A stretch of DNA of 64,000 nt from Candidatus Zhuqueibacterota bacterium (GCA_030950365.1 JAUZRQ010000020.1:1-64000); one strand, 5' to 3'; positions 53,557-62,697 are shown, counted from the stretch's first letter. Program-made: numbers and translations. The notes: generated by a model from the sequence alone, not told the origin.

Positions 53557-54579
53557 CTATAGTCTCCCTTGAATCAATACTTTACCATAGCTCTGCCGCG
53601 ACTCAATCCATCGGTGCGCATCCGGCATGGCGTCGAAGGAAAATACCCGACCGATGACCGGCCGGATATCGTGACGGGTGACGAAATCCACCAGCTCCTG
53701 CCAGATGGCGGTCATGAGTTCAACCCGGGACAGCAGGTAGCCTACGTGACTGGACAAAATGCCAAAAGAGCCCTCGGCCATTTGCTGCAAGCGCATTTTC
53801 GGCAGGTCGCGCCAGGTGCGCCACCATGATAGCGGATTCCATTTCTGTAGATTCAGGCTGGCAAAGCCAACCACCACGATTCGGCCGAACGGATTCAGCA
53901 GCCGCTGGCAGGCTTTGAAGACCTCGCCGCCCACCATTTCCACCGCCACATCGATGCCGCCTCCGGATAAAAATTCACGTACCACCGGTTCAAAATTTTG
54001 CTCGCGATAATTGATCACCAGATCAATGCCCAGCTTTTGTAGGAGCTCGATCTTTTCGGCGCGGCCGGCCACGCCCAGCGTGCGGCAGCCAAATGCCTTG
54101 CTCAACTGCACCGCTGCTGTGCCCACGCCGCCCGCCGCCGGACTGATGAACACCGTATCCGACGTCTGTAGTCGCGCCATTTTCATCAGCGCGATCCACG
54201 CGGTCATGTAGTTGACCGCAAAGGCGGCATTTTCTTCGGGGCTAAATTGCGGTAACGCTGGCAGTGCCTGATGCGCCGGCACGCACACCTTTTCAGCGTA
54301 GCAACCGTATTGCGCTCCCACAATCACCGGCTCGCCCACCGAGCGGCCGGTCACGCCGACGCCCACGGCATCGATCTCGCCAAACGCCTCCATGCCCGGA
54401 ATGTACGGCCGCTTCGGCGCCCAGCCATACAGCCCCTTACGGGACAGGATTTCGGCGTAATTGAGCCCGATCCAACGAACCCGGACCCGCACCTCGCCGG
54501 GGGCAGGCTCCGGTTCAGGCACATCGTGAAGGCGCAATACGTCGGGGTTGCCCGTTTTCGTCAGCAGATACGCTTGCAT
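53557..54579 (-). CDS. Zinc-independent MDR oxidoreductase (quinone oxidoreductase-like)
   Basis: A 340-residue medium-chain dehydrogenase/reductase. GroES-like N-terminal part (MQAYLLTKTGNPDVLRLHDVPEPEPAPGEV with VRVRWIGLNYAEILSRKGLY), then a Rossmann domain with VFISPAAGGVGTAAVQLSKAFGC (NADPH-binding, AxxGGVG). The Cys/His zinc ligands of alcohol dehydrogenases are absent, as in the QOR and VAT-1 groups (FIGxxYAE, EAFGEIDAVGVGV). It likely reduces quinones or enones with NADPH. It begins one base after the recQ stop, so it is co-transcribed with recQ. The biological link between the two is not obvious. Confidence 0.85.
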   Translation of the reverse strand: MQAYLLTKTGNPDVLRLHDVPEPEPAPGEVRVRVRWIGLNYAEILSRKGLYGWAPKRPYIPGMEAFGEIDAVGVGVTGRSVGEPVIVGAQYGCYAEKVCVPAHQALPALPQFSPEENAAFAVNYMTAWIALMKMARLQTSDTVFISPAAGGVGTAAVQLSKAFGCRTLGVAGRAEKIELLQKLGIDLVINYREQNFEPVVREFLSGGGIDVAVEMVGGEVFKACQRLLNPFGRIVVVGFASLNLQKWNPLSWWRTWRDLPKMRLQQMAEGSFGILSSHVGYLLSRVELMTAIWQELVDFVTRHDIRPVIGRVFSFDAMPDAHRWIESRQSYGKVLIQGRL

Positions 54580-54580
54580 G

Positions 54581-56902
54581 TTAGCTCCTCTGGCGGTTTA
54601 TTTCGGGATTCAGGCGCAGGAAATAGCGGATCAGGGATAAAATGGGTTTGCCATATTTTTTGACTTTTTTCGCACCAAAGCCGTAAATCTGCTTGAGTTC
54701 TTTCTGAGTCCGCGGCAATTTCACGACCAGCTCCTGTAGGGACCGGTCGGTGAAAATGGCGTATGCGGGCAGATCGGCTTCATAGGCCAGCTTGCTGCGC
54801 AGGTCGCGCAGCCGTTCATACAGGTCGGGATAGGGAATGAGGCCCTCGTGCGCCACGGGATCGGTGTTTCGTGACGCCGGTCTGGATTCCGTGTCCATGG
54901 GCATTGGAATTTGTTTGCCGATGAGGTACTCGCGGCCTTCGGGCGTCAGCGACAGCACAGGGTACGTATCGGTGCTGCGGCTCAGCCAATTCCGCCGGAC
55001 GAGGGAGTAAATCATGCGGCGCAGGCTATCCGCCGAGAGCGAGGCCAGGGTGCCGAAAAACGGGGATTCAGTCAGATTACCACGCTGGGTGCGTTCGGTA
55101 TATTGGCCCCGCAACAAATCCACATAGGTTTCCACGCCGTATTGGATACCCATGGAATCGATGCACCATAGGATGGTGGCAAAATGATCGTTCTGGTGGC
55201 GGTGGCCGTACTGCTCCACGGTCGGCGAGGTCCAGTCGAGGCAGACATCGCAGGCATGGCATTTTTTGTAGCGGTAGGTTTCGCCGAAATAATTGAGCAA
55301 AAACGCGCGGCGGCATTGCTGGCTGCTGGCGTACGCCTGCATGTCATCGAGGCGCTGAAATTGGCGCTTGCGGTTTTTCTCATACGCTTCGAAATCGATG
55401 GGCACCCTTTCCCAGCGGACCTGCTCTGAAGTGAGCAGCAGGCCGCGTCCGCGGAAAGGTGGGATGTACGTCACCAGACCTTTGTTGACCAGTTGCGCCA
55501 TGGTGCGGCTGAATTGATCCTGCGTGATGGACAGCGCGCGCAATGTAGCTTCGAGCAGGATGCGTTCGCCATCGTGCCGTTGCAGCCAGTCGAACAGCTT
55601 TTGCTGCAGTTCCGATCGCCGGATTGTCTTTTTCGCTTCCTCCGGTGGGATTTGCAAAAACACCTGATACGTCAGCGTCTGCTGATGCATGCGCTTGAGA
55701 ATGTCATAGCGCTCGAACAGCTTGATGGCCGAAGCGACAGCGGCCTCATTCATGCTCACGTGCTCGCCAATTTCGCGGTAGGTGAGGTAAATCTCCCGGC
55801 GGCCCAGGCTGAACAGAAAGTGGTACAGCTCACGCAGTTGCGCGTCGGACGGATACGAATTCTCAATGAAAAACTCCTGAATCCAGCGGTCGCGGTAGCT
55901 GTGGAAAAGAATGCAATAGGCGGTTTTGCCATCGCGGCCGGCGCGTCCGGCTTCCTGATAATACGCCTCCACCGAGCCGGGCATGTTGTAGTGTAGCACA
56001 AACCGGACATTGGGCTTGTCGATGCCCATGCCAAATGCATTGGTTGCCACGATGATCGGCACGTCTTCGCGCAGCCACAGGGTTTGCGCCCGCTCGCGTT
56101 CCTCTTTTTCCATGCCGCCGTGGTAGCCGATGGCATTGAGCCCGTGCTGCGTGAGCAGAGTAGTGATTTCGGCCACGGCCTTTTGCGTGGCAACGTACAC
56201 GATGCCGCTGCCCTTGATGGTGGGCAGAATGCGCAGCAGCTCTTTTTCTTTCAGGTCTTTTGTGAGTTCGATGGCGAAAAACTTCAGATTCGGCCGGTCG
56301 AATCCGGTGACGAAAATTTTGGGCTTGCGCAGCCGGAGCTGGTTGATAATGTCCTGCTGCACCAGCCGGGTGGCGGTTGCGGTGAGCGCCGCCACGGGCG
56401 GTCGTCCAACGCGCTCGAAAATGTCCTTGAGTTTGAGATACGACGGCCGGAAATCGTGGCCCCACTGGGAAATGCAGTGCGCCTCGTCCACCGCGATGAG
56501 CGACACCCGGATGTCCTGCAAAAGCCGCATGAACTGTGCCGATTCGAAGCGCTCCGGCGCGATGTACAGCAGCTTATAATGCCCCTGGCGCACCTCGTCG
56601 ATGCGGCGCATGACCTGCGCGAACGGTAGCGTGCTATTGATGAACGTGGCGAGAATGCGGCGGCGCTGCAGGCGATCAACCTGATCTTTCATCAGGGCGA
56701 TGAGCGGCGAAATCACCAGGGTGACGCCATCGAGTAGGAGCGCCGGCAACTGGTAGCACAGCGATTTACCGCTGCCGGTGGGCATCACCACCAGGGTGTC
56801 TTCCCCCTGCAGGATCGCCTCGATGATGGCCTGCTGGCAGTGGCGGAATTCGGCGAGGCCAAATGTCTTTGTTAATAGCTGCTGTATTTGGCGTGTCTGC
56901 AC
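54581..56902 (-). CDS. recQ: ATP-dependent DNA helicase RecQ
   Basis: A 773-residue superfamily 2 helicase with a GTG start at 56902. Motifs: MPTGSGKSLCYQLPAL (Walker A), VDEAHCISQWGHDFRPSY (DEAH plus aromatic-rich loop), ALTATATRLVQQDI, GIVYVATQKAVAE, ATNAFGMGIDKPNVRFVLHYNMPGSVEAYYQEAGRAGRDG. A zinc-binding subdomain (RRAFLLNYFGETYRYKKCHACDVC) and winged helix follow, and an HRDC domain (LYERLRDLRSKLAYE, YGAKKVKKYGKPIL-like end) closes it. It is longer than E. coli RecQ (about 610 residues), mainly through the region before and within the winged helix. It acts in recombination and replication restart. Confidence 0.95.
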   Translation of the reverse strand: MQTRQIQQLLTKTFGLAEFRHCQQAIIEAILQGEDTLVVMPTGSGKSLCYQLPALLLDGVTLVISPLIALMKDQVDRLQRRRILATFINSTLPFAQVMRRIDEVRQGHYKLLYIAPERFESAQFMRLLQDIRVSLIAVDEAHCISQWGHDFRPSYLKLKDIFERVGRPPVAALTATATRLVQQDIINQLRLRKPKIFVTGFDRPNLKFFAIELTKDLKEKELLRILPTIKGSGIVYVATQKAVAEITTLLTQHGLNAIGYHGGMEKEERERAQTLWLREDVPIIVATNAFGMGIDKPNVRFVLHYNMPGSVEAYYQEAGRAGRDGKTAYCILFHSYRDRWIQEFFIENSYPSDAQLRELYHFLFSLGRREIYLTYREIGEHVSMNEAAVASAIKLFERYDILKRMHQQTLTYQVFLQIPPEEAKKTIRRSELQQKLFDWLQRHDGERILLEATLRALSITQDQFSRTMAQLVNKGLVTYIPPFRGRGLLLTSEQVRWERVPIDFEAYEKNRKRQFQRLDDMQAYASSQQCRRAFLLNYFGETYRYKKCHACDVCLDWTSPTVEQYGHRHQNDHFATILWCIDSMGIQYGVETYVDLLRGQYTERTQRGNLTESPFFGTLASLSADSLRRMIYSLVRRNWLSRSTDTYPVLSLTPEGREYLIGKQIPMPMDTESRPASRNTDPVAHEGLIPYPDLYERLRDLRSKLAYEADLPAYAIFTDRSLQELVVKLPRTQKELKQIYGFGAKKVKKYGKPILSLIRYFLRLNPEINRQRS

Positions 56903-57078
56903 GCATGCCCCATGAAATTGGTTGATTCAGCGGCGATCGCCGGCTATGATTGATCCTTGCGTTCTCGATGTCGCTGCGTGAGATATGGTTCATTCAGTGC
57001 GCTGCGCTCAAAATAGCCAAAATCCGCGCCAATGTCAAGCCGGGTGGAGCCCATGAGAGCAGGAAAAGAGGGGAGAGC

Positions 57079-58014
57079 TCAATCGGCGAAGCGGTGCAGC
57101 CCCACCTCGCGGGCATAGGCATAGGCCTGCTGCAAATCGTCGTAGTCAGGCCGCCGGTTGATTGCCGGATACCGCCGGGCATCCACCTTGCCAGCCGGAT
57201 GGTATTGGCCCATGATGTTGACAAACGTGTGCGGAGAAATCTCTTCTGCCAGAAAACGCAGAATCTGGCGCGTGTCGTCTAAAAAACCGGGCATGACCAG
57301 ATGGCGCACCAGTAGCCCCCGTCGGGCCAGCCCCTGGTCATCGATCACCAGATCACCCACCTGCCTATGCATCTCTTTGATGGCCGCCCGGGCGGCATCG
57401 GGATATTTCTCGGTTTTGAGGTAGCGTTTGGCCTTTTGCGGATCCCAGAACTTGAAATCCGGCATGTAAATATCGACCAGCCCGTTCATCAGGCGCAGGC
57501 TCTCCAGCGAATCGAACCCGCTGGTGTTGTACATGATCGGCAGCCGTAGGCCTTGAGGGATGGCCAGCGCCAGCGCTTCCACGATTTGCGGCACTACATG
57601 CTCCGGCGTCACAAGGTTGATGTTGTGGCAGCCCTGCTCTTGCAATTGCAGCATGATGTCGGCAAGCTGCTGCGCGTGGACCTCCACACCGGCATCGGTC
57701 TGGCTGATATCGAAATTCTGGCAAAACACGCAGCGCAGATTGCACCAGGCAAAGAAAATGGTGCCGCTGCCCCGCCAGCCGCGCAAGCAGTCTTCCTCGC
57801 CAAAATGGGCAAAATAGCTGGCCACCCGTGCATATCGGCCGATGCGGCACACTTTCTTCTCGTCCGCCAGCCGGTTGATGCCGCATTCCCACGGGCAGGC
57901 GCAGCAGTGCTCCAGCTCGCGCAACGCCTGTTCCGCGCGCTGGTTCAAGGTACCTGATTGCAGCAGTTCCAGATATGCAGGATAAAAATCGCTGCAGTCT
58001 GCATAAATTAACAT
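57079..58014 (-). CDS. Radical SAM protein, PflX/PflA-like
   Basis: A 311-residue radical SAM enzyme. WCNLRCVFCQN holds the 4Fe-4S ligands C91, C95 and C98. The N-terminal HCCACPWECGINR...VCRIGRYARVASYF pattern, with extra cysteines (C37, C38, C40, C44, C56), is characteristic of the uncharacterised PflX group (COG1313) rather than true pyruvate formate-lyase activase. IYMPDFKFWDPQKAKRYLK and LLVRHLVMPGFLDDTRQIL also match. It would generate a 5'-deoxyadenosyl radical; the target is unknown. It stands alone between recQ and the GT9-like gene. Confidence 0.88.
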   Translation of the reverse strand: MLIYADCSDFYPAYLELLQSGTLNQRAEQALRELEHCCACPWECGINRLADEKKVCRIGRYARVASYFAHFGEEDCLRGWRGSGTIFFAWCNLRCVFCQNFDISQTDAGVEVHAQQLADIMLQLQEQGCHNINLVTPEHVVPQIVEALALAIPQGLRLPIMYNTSGFDSLESLRLMNGLVDIYMPDFKFWDPQKAKRYLKTEKYPDAARAAIKEMHRQVGDLVIDDQGLARRGLLVRHLVMPGFLDDTRQILRFLAEEISPHTFVNIMGQYHPAGKVDARRYPAINRRPDYDDLQQAYAYAREVGLHRFAD

Positions 58015-58124
58015 GGTTCTTGTTTTAGAAGATGATCATAAATAACCGTGGCTTGCTGATGCGGAGCGCAACTTGCACTTTAGCAAAAAAATGGAACGAC
58101 TTCAAGCATTTTTTGGAAGGCTTT

Positions 58125-59234
58125 TCAGGCAGCGGCCAGAATCGCTTCTATGTGTTGCTGTATTGTCCGAGGCAAACTATTTAAATCAATCTGTAAGTCT
58201 TCTTTAAGACCAATAGGATGCATAGTAGGATATAGGTACGGATATAATTGGGGCCAATAGCCTTCCCAGCCATTAAGGACACCGGTGAAAATCACGATGG
58301 TGGGCTTGCCCAGCGCTGCGGCCGCATGCGCCACGCCGGTGTTGGCCGTGATCACAATATCCATTTGCGAGAGGATGCCAAACAAATCAACCAGAAAGCG
58401 CTCTTTGGGGGATAGATTGAAGGGGCCGCCGGGAAATATCTCACCCAGCATAGCCTCGCCTCGGTGGCTGGTGTAATAAGTGGCCTCGGGAAACGCTGCC
58501 TTGATGGCCTTAAAATAATCGTACGACAAGGTGCGTTGCGAATCGGAACTCATCCAGTTATAAAAAATTTTAATGCCATCTTGGGGGATTTCGTTCCGCC
58601 AGTACTCGATTATCTCCGATGGTACCTGAAGACGGACTTGCAAATCGATTTCTCGCCAGTCGCGGATGCCCAGCAGATGTTTCATGCGATAGATTTGCAT
58701 GCCATATTCTATCACATAGTCAAACGAAATGACCTCATTCAAAAGAGGACACTCAGGAAGCACTCTATCAACAAATGGACATTGAAAGAAAATAGGCTCA
58801 AACCGCTTTGCCGAAGATACACCAATTTGAGATGGCCAACCACGCTGTCCCAGTGTTTTCGCCTGGGCTTTTAGAATAGGTAATAAAAGCAGCATATCTC
58901 CAAGCCCTCGCCGTAGATTGGCCAAAAGAAATAAAACGCGCCCCGGGGGGACATTATCAAAATCTTCCAGCTTTCGAGGGACAGGCCAACCCTCCTCTCT
59001 GGAAAGCGGAACAAAGCGAAAATAGCGCAAGCCCGGATGCTGTTTTCGGTGCTGATCCAGCTGATAAGCAAGCTGCCAGCTCAAAACAGGGATTTGACCG
59101 TTTTGCGGGGTGAAGTAAACGGTTATTTGTTGGGTCATGTATGGATTGGCGTCTTCCAAGCAGAGGGTAGCGCTATCCGGTATCTGTCCAAGTGTCATCA
59201 GAAGATGGGTGGTATCAAGAGTAATACCGTACAT
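58125..59234 (-). CDS. GT9 (heptosyltransferase)-like protein
   Basis: Start ATG 59234 is chosen because a strong AGGAGGGAC precedes it; the longer frame to 59282 lacks a ribosome site. The 369-residue protein has an unusual ~115-residue N-terminal part (SATLCLEDANPYMTQQITVYF), then a GT-B fold: VLFLLANLRRGLGDMLLLLPIL (the G-D-x-L...P motif of GT9) and MDIVITANTGVAHAAAALGKPTIVIFTG (donor-site motif). GT9 enzymes transfer heptose or similar sugars to lipopolysaccharide. The extended N-terminus and missing LPS neighbours make the exact role uncertain. Composition is more AT-rich than nearby genes. Confidence 0.75.
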   Translation of the reverse strand: MYGITLDTTHLLMTLGQIPDSATLCLEDANPYMTQQITVYFTPQNGQIPVLSWQLAYQLDQHRKQHPGLRYFRFVPLSREEGWPVPRKLEDFDNVPPGRVLFLLANLRRGLGDMLLLLPILKAQAKTLGQRGWPSQIGVSSAKRFEPIFFQCPFVDRVLPECPLLNEVISFDYVIEYGMQIYRMKHLLGIRDWREIDLQVRLQVPSEIIEYWRNEIPQDGIKIFYNWMSSDSQRTLSYDYFKAIKAAFPEATYYTSHRGEAMLGEIFPGGPFNLSPKERFLVDLFGILSQMDIVITANTGVAHAAAALGKPTIVIFTGVLNGWEGYWPQLYPYLYPTMHPIGLKEDLQIDLNSLPRTIQQHIEAILAAA

Positions 59235-59356
59235 AGTCCCTCCTGTTTTTGAGATATCCAATTCAACTATCAAGTTCGGCATGCAAGTTTGTATTCTTAA
59301 AAGGATGTAAAAATTGTAATTGAAAGAAAAAGAGAAGGGAGAAAAATTGAAGCTTT

Positions 59357-59698
59357 TCAGGCTAGCAGGCGTTCTTTGATACTTTGTAATACTTTTTGCA
59401 AGTTCATGGGCGGAGAGGGATGTACCGAATCAGGCGTGTGGTAATGATACGGGAAGTTATTCAATTCAGGAAAGTGTTCTGCATTGTCCCATCTCATAAT
59501 AAGGTTGTTGTTTTTATCTTGCCAATGGTAGGCCTATTTTCTCGATCCATTTAAAAATAGGTAATCACGGATGTGCAGAACACTATCATCAATGAGGTTA
59601 ACAACGGCTATGATCTCATAAGCTGAACCATATTTTCGAAAACGCTTGACCTCATAATCTTTGATGATTCTCGAGTAGGATTTTAATATAGCAAGCAT
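59357..59698 (-). pseudogene. TumE/DUF6516-like toxin with in-frame amber stop
   Basis: A 113-codon frame (MLAILKSYSRIIKDYEVKRF...) is interrupted by one TAG at codon 55 (bases 59534-59536), then continues without frameshift to TGA 59357-59359. The two halves read LHIRDYLFLNGSRK and AYHWQDKNNNLIMRWDNAEH with FPELNNFPYHYHTP. Together they match the DUF6516 (TumE-like toxin) pattern, in which a Tyr usually stands where the stop is (...KYxYHWQDK...). ATG 59698 overlaps the upstream partner gene by 16 bases, the usual toxin-antitoxin layout. It is either an inactivated toxin, a sequencing error, or an amber codon that is read through. The frame is otherwise intact, suggesting recent mutation. Confidence 0.75.
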
Positions 59699-59979
59699 TT
59701 GGATTTTTGCAGTTTTTCTACTTTCTCCTGCCAGTAAAGCATACCTTCATGAGCAAACTTCCATGCAAAAAAGTCTTCATCTCTTTCCACGTTTTCTGTT
59801 TTCTCCGATTTGTTCTTCTTTTCAAACTCAATGAAGGTCATGCTGTATTTCTTTTCAAAAAGATCGCAATCTTGTTGAAATTCGGCTAATTTTTGCGAGG
59901 CATGAAAGAGAGCGATCTCTCGCAAGGCCTCATCCTCATTCAAACCCAGTTTTTTTAAAACGACTGTGGCTATACTCAT
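59683..59979 (-). CDS. Putative antitoxin partner of the DUF6516-like toxin
   Basis: A 98-residue, highly charged helical protein (MSIATVVLKKLGLNEDEALREIALFHASQKLAEF, FEKKYSMTFIEFEKK, WKFAHEGMLYWQEKVEKLQ). From memory, such ~90-residue partners with an F-x-x-F-E-K-K-Y...F-E segment and a D-x-x-W-K-F-A motif sit directly upstream of TumE-like toxins. Its last 16 bases overlap the toxin start, so translation is coupled. A promoter candidate lies just upstream at 60017-60047. No DNA-binding helix-turn-helix is evident. Antitoxin function is inferred from arrangement and resemblance only. Confidence 0.7.
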   Translation of the reverse strand: MSIATVVLKKLGLNEDEALREIALFHASQKLAEFQQDCDLFEKKYSMTFIEFEKKNKSEKTENVERDEDFFAWKFAHEGMLYWQEKVEKLQKSKCLLY

Positions 59980-60384
59980 TTTAATTACCTAGGTGATTAT
60001 GCTGAACAATTATACATAAAAATAGCATTATTCACAGAGATTTGCAATATATTTACCCATACCGAATTTAAGCAGCACATTAACCATAAGTAAAGCGGCT
60101 GAGAATAGGTTCCTCTTAAAGTTTGCGTGAAATGTAACGGATGTCGGGAGGGGAAAAGGGAAAGAGGCTCACCGATAGCACGAATTAATTGAAGCCAACG
60201 ATTGACACAGATGGAACGTGGTAGATTGCGGCGATCCCGGCCTCTGAGGTGCAGGCCATCGATTAAGGGCTGAATATTTTCCAGTGCCTCGCCCACGAGG
60301 GGCGGGGGCTACAGGGCGTAGCGGTTTTTCTTTGGCCCGGCGCGGTCCGCGCCTCTGCGAGAAGTTTGTAAGCAAAGCTCTCCT
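59980..60384 (-). other. Intergenic region with G+C palindrome
   Basis: This 405-base gap holds the promoter candidate above and, near the right side, the near-perfect palindrome GGCGCGG-t-CCGCGCC (60339-60353). A 99-codon frame (59997-60296) has no recognisable motif and is treated as noise. Composition changes sharply from AT-rich (left) to GC-rich (right) around 60150-60230, which may mark the border of an inserted segment. Confidence 0.4.
60017..60047 (-). promoter_or_regulatory. Bacteroidetes-type promoter candidate for the toxin-antitoxin pair
   Basis: Reading the minus strand, TTG (60047-60045), 20 bases, then TATTTTTA (60024-60017), near TAnnTTTG. It lies 38 bases before the antitoxin start codon. 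Confidence 0.38.
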
Positions 60385-61404
60385 TTACTCCCTAATCCGA
60401 ACGCCCAGTCCCGGCCCATCCGGCAATATGAGCTTGCCATCCTGCACGCCTGCCCCGACGAACGGATCGTTGGCCAGCAGCAGGTTGCCATCCAGATCGG
60501 CCCAGTCCACCAACGGCGAGAGATGGACCGCCGCGGTGATGGCCAGCGAGCTTTCGATCATGCAGCCGAGCATGATCGAAAGGCCGAGCGCGCGCGCGGT
60601 GTGAATCATGCGCAGCGCTTCCAGCAGCCCGCCTGATTTCATAATCTTGATGTTGATGCCATCGTAAGCGTGGGCCAGAGCCGAAATGTCGCGGGCCAGG
60701 TGCACGTCCTCATCGGCCACGATGGGCAGAGGCGAGCGCTCCCGTAGCCAGGCGACATCCTCGAGCCGCCCGGCCGGCAGCGGTTGTTCCACAAACTCCA
60801 CATTGAGCTGCGCCAGCCAGTGGATTTTCTCCAGCGCCTGCCGCGGATCCGGCCAGCCCTCGTTGGCATCGACGCGCACGGTGCGATCCGTGGCCTCGCG
60901 CACCGCCTGCATGATGCGCTCATCATCCTCGCTGCCCAGTTTGATTTTCAATATCGGATACCCTTCGGCTTCGCGAATTTTCTCTTTGATCTTCTCTGGC
61001 GTATCAATGCCGATGGAATAGCTGGTGACTGGCGCTTTGCCGCCATCGAGGCCGAAAAAGCGATAGAGCGGCACCTCCAGCTTTTTGCCAATCCAGTCCA
61101 GCACGGCCATATCAATAGCCGCCTTGGCCGCATTCTGCTCGGCATCGAGATCGTGAATCTGCCACAGCAGGTCCTGAAAATGCCACGGATTTGCCGATTC
61201 CAGAACCGACTGGGCTCTTTCCAGAAACTCGATGGACGAATCGGTGGTTTCGTTGTAGCGGATATTCGGCGCAACCTCGCCAAAACCGGTGACACCGTCG
61301 TGTTCGAGCTGGATAAATACGTTCACTTTGGCCGAGGCCTGATCACGGGAGATGCGCCACACATGTTGCATTCGCAGTTCGCGCGTTTCGATGTGCAGTT
61401 TCAT
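60385..61404 (-). CDS. Dipeptide epimerase (L-Ala-D/L-Glu epimerase type, enolase superfamily)
   Basis: A 339-residue enolase-superfamily protein. Capping domain ~1-120. The barrel has the catalytic pair K153-x-K155 (ILKIKLG), metal ligands D179 (VDANEGW), E206 (VEQPLP) and D231 (ADED), and the second-side Lys K253 in NIKIMKSGG. MLGCMIESSLAITAA and the C-terminal loop also match. This set is that of L-Ala-D/L-Glu epimerases, which recycle murein peptides, though related enzymes epimerise other dipeptides. The specificity loops cannot be judged by eye. It is cytoplasmic. The alpha/beta hydrolase gene lies 48 bases upstream on the same strand, perhaps in one operon. Confidence 0.88.
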   Translation of the reverse strand: MKLHIETRELRMQHVWRISRDQASAKVNVFIQLEHDGVTGFGEVAPNIRYNETTDSSIEFLERAQSVLESANPWHFQDLLWQIHDLDAEQNAAKAAIDMAVLDWIGKKLEVPLYRFFGLDGGKAPVTSYSIGIDTPEKIKEKIREAEGYPILKIKLGSEDDERIMQAVREATDRTVRVDANEGWPDPRQALEKIHWLAQLNVEFVEQPLPAGRLEDVAWLRERSPLPIVADEDVHLARDISALAHAYDGINIKIMKSGGLLEALRMIHTARALGLSIMLGCMIESSLAITAAVHLSPLVDWADLDGNLLLANDPFVGAGVQDGKLILPDGPGLGVRIRE

Positions 61405-61452
61405 ATCTCACTCCATCCATGCATCGTGGTTCGCTATCATATCAAAAGCACC

Positions 61453-62181
61453 TTATCGCTTCTTCGTCCGGGCTTTTTGCAATCGCTCTTTCAGATAGGC
61501 ACGAATATTGTCCCAATAGTAATCGACTTTCCAAAACAGCCGGTGACCGCCGCCACGGTCGTACATGATGCGTTGGACGCGGGCGCCGCGTTCGGTCAGC
61601 AAGGTATCCAGTATGGCCAGACTACGGATGAAGCCAGCATCATCGCTTTTTTCGATGAGCAACAAAACCGTTTGAGCAAGGGAATCCACTGTTGCCAAAA
61701 GAGGGCTAACCTGCTTAGGCCGGAAAGCGGGTGCTTCAAGCACAATGGTTCGGATTTCTGGTCGCTGGAAACTTGCCGTGAGCGTCAGGGCGCCGCCGCG
61801 GGAGAAGCCCATGAGGGCCATACGCGTGGTATCGGCTTGCGGCATGGTTTTCACGTAATCGATGGCGCGCTGGATTTCGGCAAGATGCATGGCCGGTCCG
61901 CTGCGGCCGCTCTGGCGAATCGGAGCAAACGCGAGAAAGCCATCTTCCGCCAGTTGACGACAGATGCCTTTCATATCGTAACCGGCCTTCTGGGCGCCGT
62001 CGTAGCCGCGAAAATCCACAATGGCGCCATGATTGTAAATCACCACCGGAAACGGTCCTTCGCCGCCGGGCTTGCAAACCAGTGCCTGGCCTTTGGCGTT
62101 GCCGATGGTGTAATCCACAAGCTGGCAATCGATAGGAGTTGAAGACAGCAACAGTCTGAATATCAGCGAAGCGGTTAACAT
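61453..62181 (-). CDS. Alpha/beta hydrolase (dienelactone hydrolase-like), probably secreted
   Basis: A 242-residue protein with a short hydrophobic N-terminus (MLTASLIFRLLLSSTPIDC) that may be a signal sequence. Alpha/beta-hydrolase pattern: FPVVIYNHG, then the nucleophile elbow GFSRGG with S127, an acid in LLIEKSDDAGF, and His in GGGHRLFWK. It resembles prolyl-oligopeptidase/dienelactone-hydrolase-type esterases or peptidases. The substrate is unknown. It sits next to a dipeptide epimerase, so a role in peptide breakdown is possible but unsupported by sequence. Confidence 0.78.
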   Translation of the reverse strand: MLTASLIFRLLLSSTPIDCQLVDYTIGNAKGQALVCKPGGEGPFPVVIYNHGAIVDFRGYDGAQKAGYDMKGICRQLAEDGFLAFAPIRQSGRSGPAMHLAEIQRAIDYVKTMPQADTTRMALMGFSRGGALTLTASFQRPEIRTIVLEAPAFRPKQVSPLLATVDSLAQTVLLLIEKSDDAGFIRSLAILDTLLTERGARVQRIMYDRGGGHRLFWKVDYYWDNIRAYLKERLQKARTKKR

Positions 62182-62250
62182 GGAGGCTCCATATTATGAC
62201 GTTGAAAGACTTCCAGCGTATTCTTGCCTGCAATTGCTTTGACCGGCATA

Positions 62251-62697
62251 TCACGACGGGCCGTTTTTGGGCAGCCGGGCGCCAGCCAGCACGCCCAGCG
62301 CTCCGATGATCGGATTGAGGAACGACACCCACGTGGGTTCGCGGGCATTCATCATCGCGAGGGTATTGCTCACCTCGGCCTGGCGCTCCACCGGGCGCGT
62401 ATCTTCCCGGGTGGTATGATGAATGGCGGTGAACATCCCCAAGATGAACACCAGCGCCGCCAGTCCGATGGATACACGATAATTTCTGGCCAGCAGCATG
62501 CTGATATAACCACCGGCCAGCGCGGCCAGAATGCTCATGACGATGCTCATGGCGATCCAGGTCGCAGATACTTCATAGGTTCCGGGCTTGAAGGCGCCGT
62601 CGGCTCCCATCAGATTGTAGGCCAGCGTGAAGCTGATGGCGATGATCAGCGCCATGGCAATATAACCGGCGATGATGGCAAGAATATTTTTAACCAT
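62251..62697 (-). CDS. Small integral membrane protein, unknown function
   Basis: Start ATG 62697 is supported by GAGGTGG just upstream; the frame extends further without a ribosome site. The 148-residue protein has about four membrane helices (NILAIIAGYIAMALIIAISF, ATWIAMSIVMSILAALAGGYI, VSIGLAALVFILGMFTAI, FLNPIIGALGVLAGA). A charged segment (HHTTREDTRPVERQAEVS) lies between helices 3 and 4. I do not recognise the family; function cannot be given. It precedes the alpha/beta hydrolase by 69 bases on the same strand. Confidence 0.7.
   Translation of the reverse strand: MVKNILAIIAGYIAMALIIAISFTLAYNLMGADGAFKPGTYEVSATWIAMSIVMSILAALAGGYISMLLARNYRVSIGLAALVFILGMFTAIHHTTREDTRPVERQAEVSNTLAMMNAREPTWVSFLNPIIGALGVLAGARLPKNGPS

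Noticed and set aside
59997-60296. 99-codon minus-strand frame upstream of the antitoxin
   Set aside because: It has no recognisable motif, spans a composition change and overlaps the antitoxin promoter candidate.
60784-62142. 452-codon plus-strand frame
   Set aside because: It runs opposite two genes with complete catalytic motifs (dipeptide epimerase and alpha/beta hydrolase) and crosses their intergenic gap.
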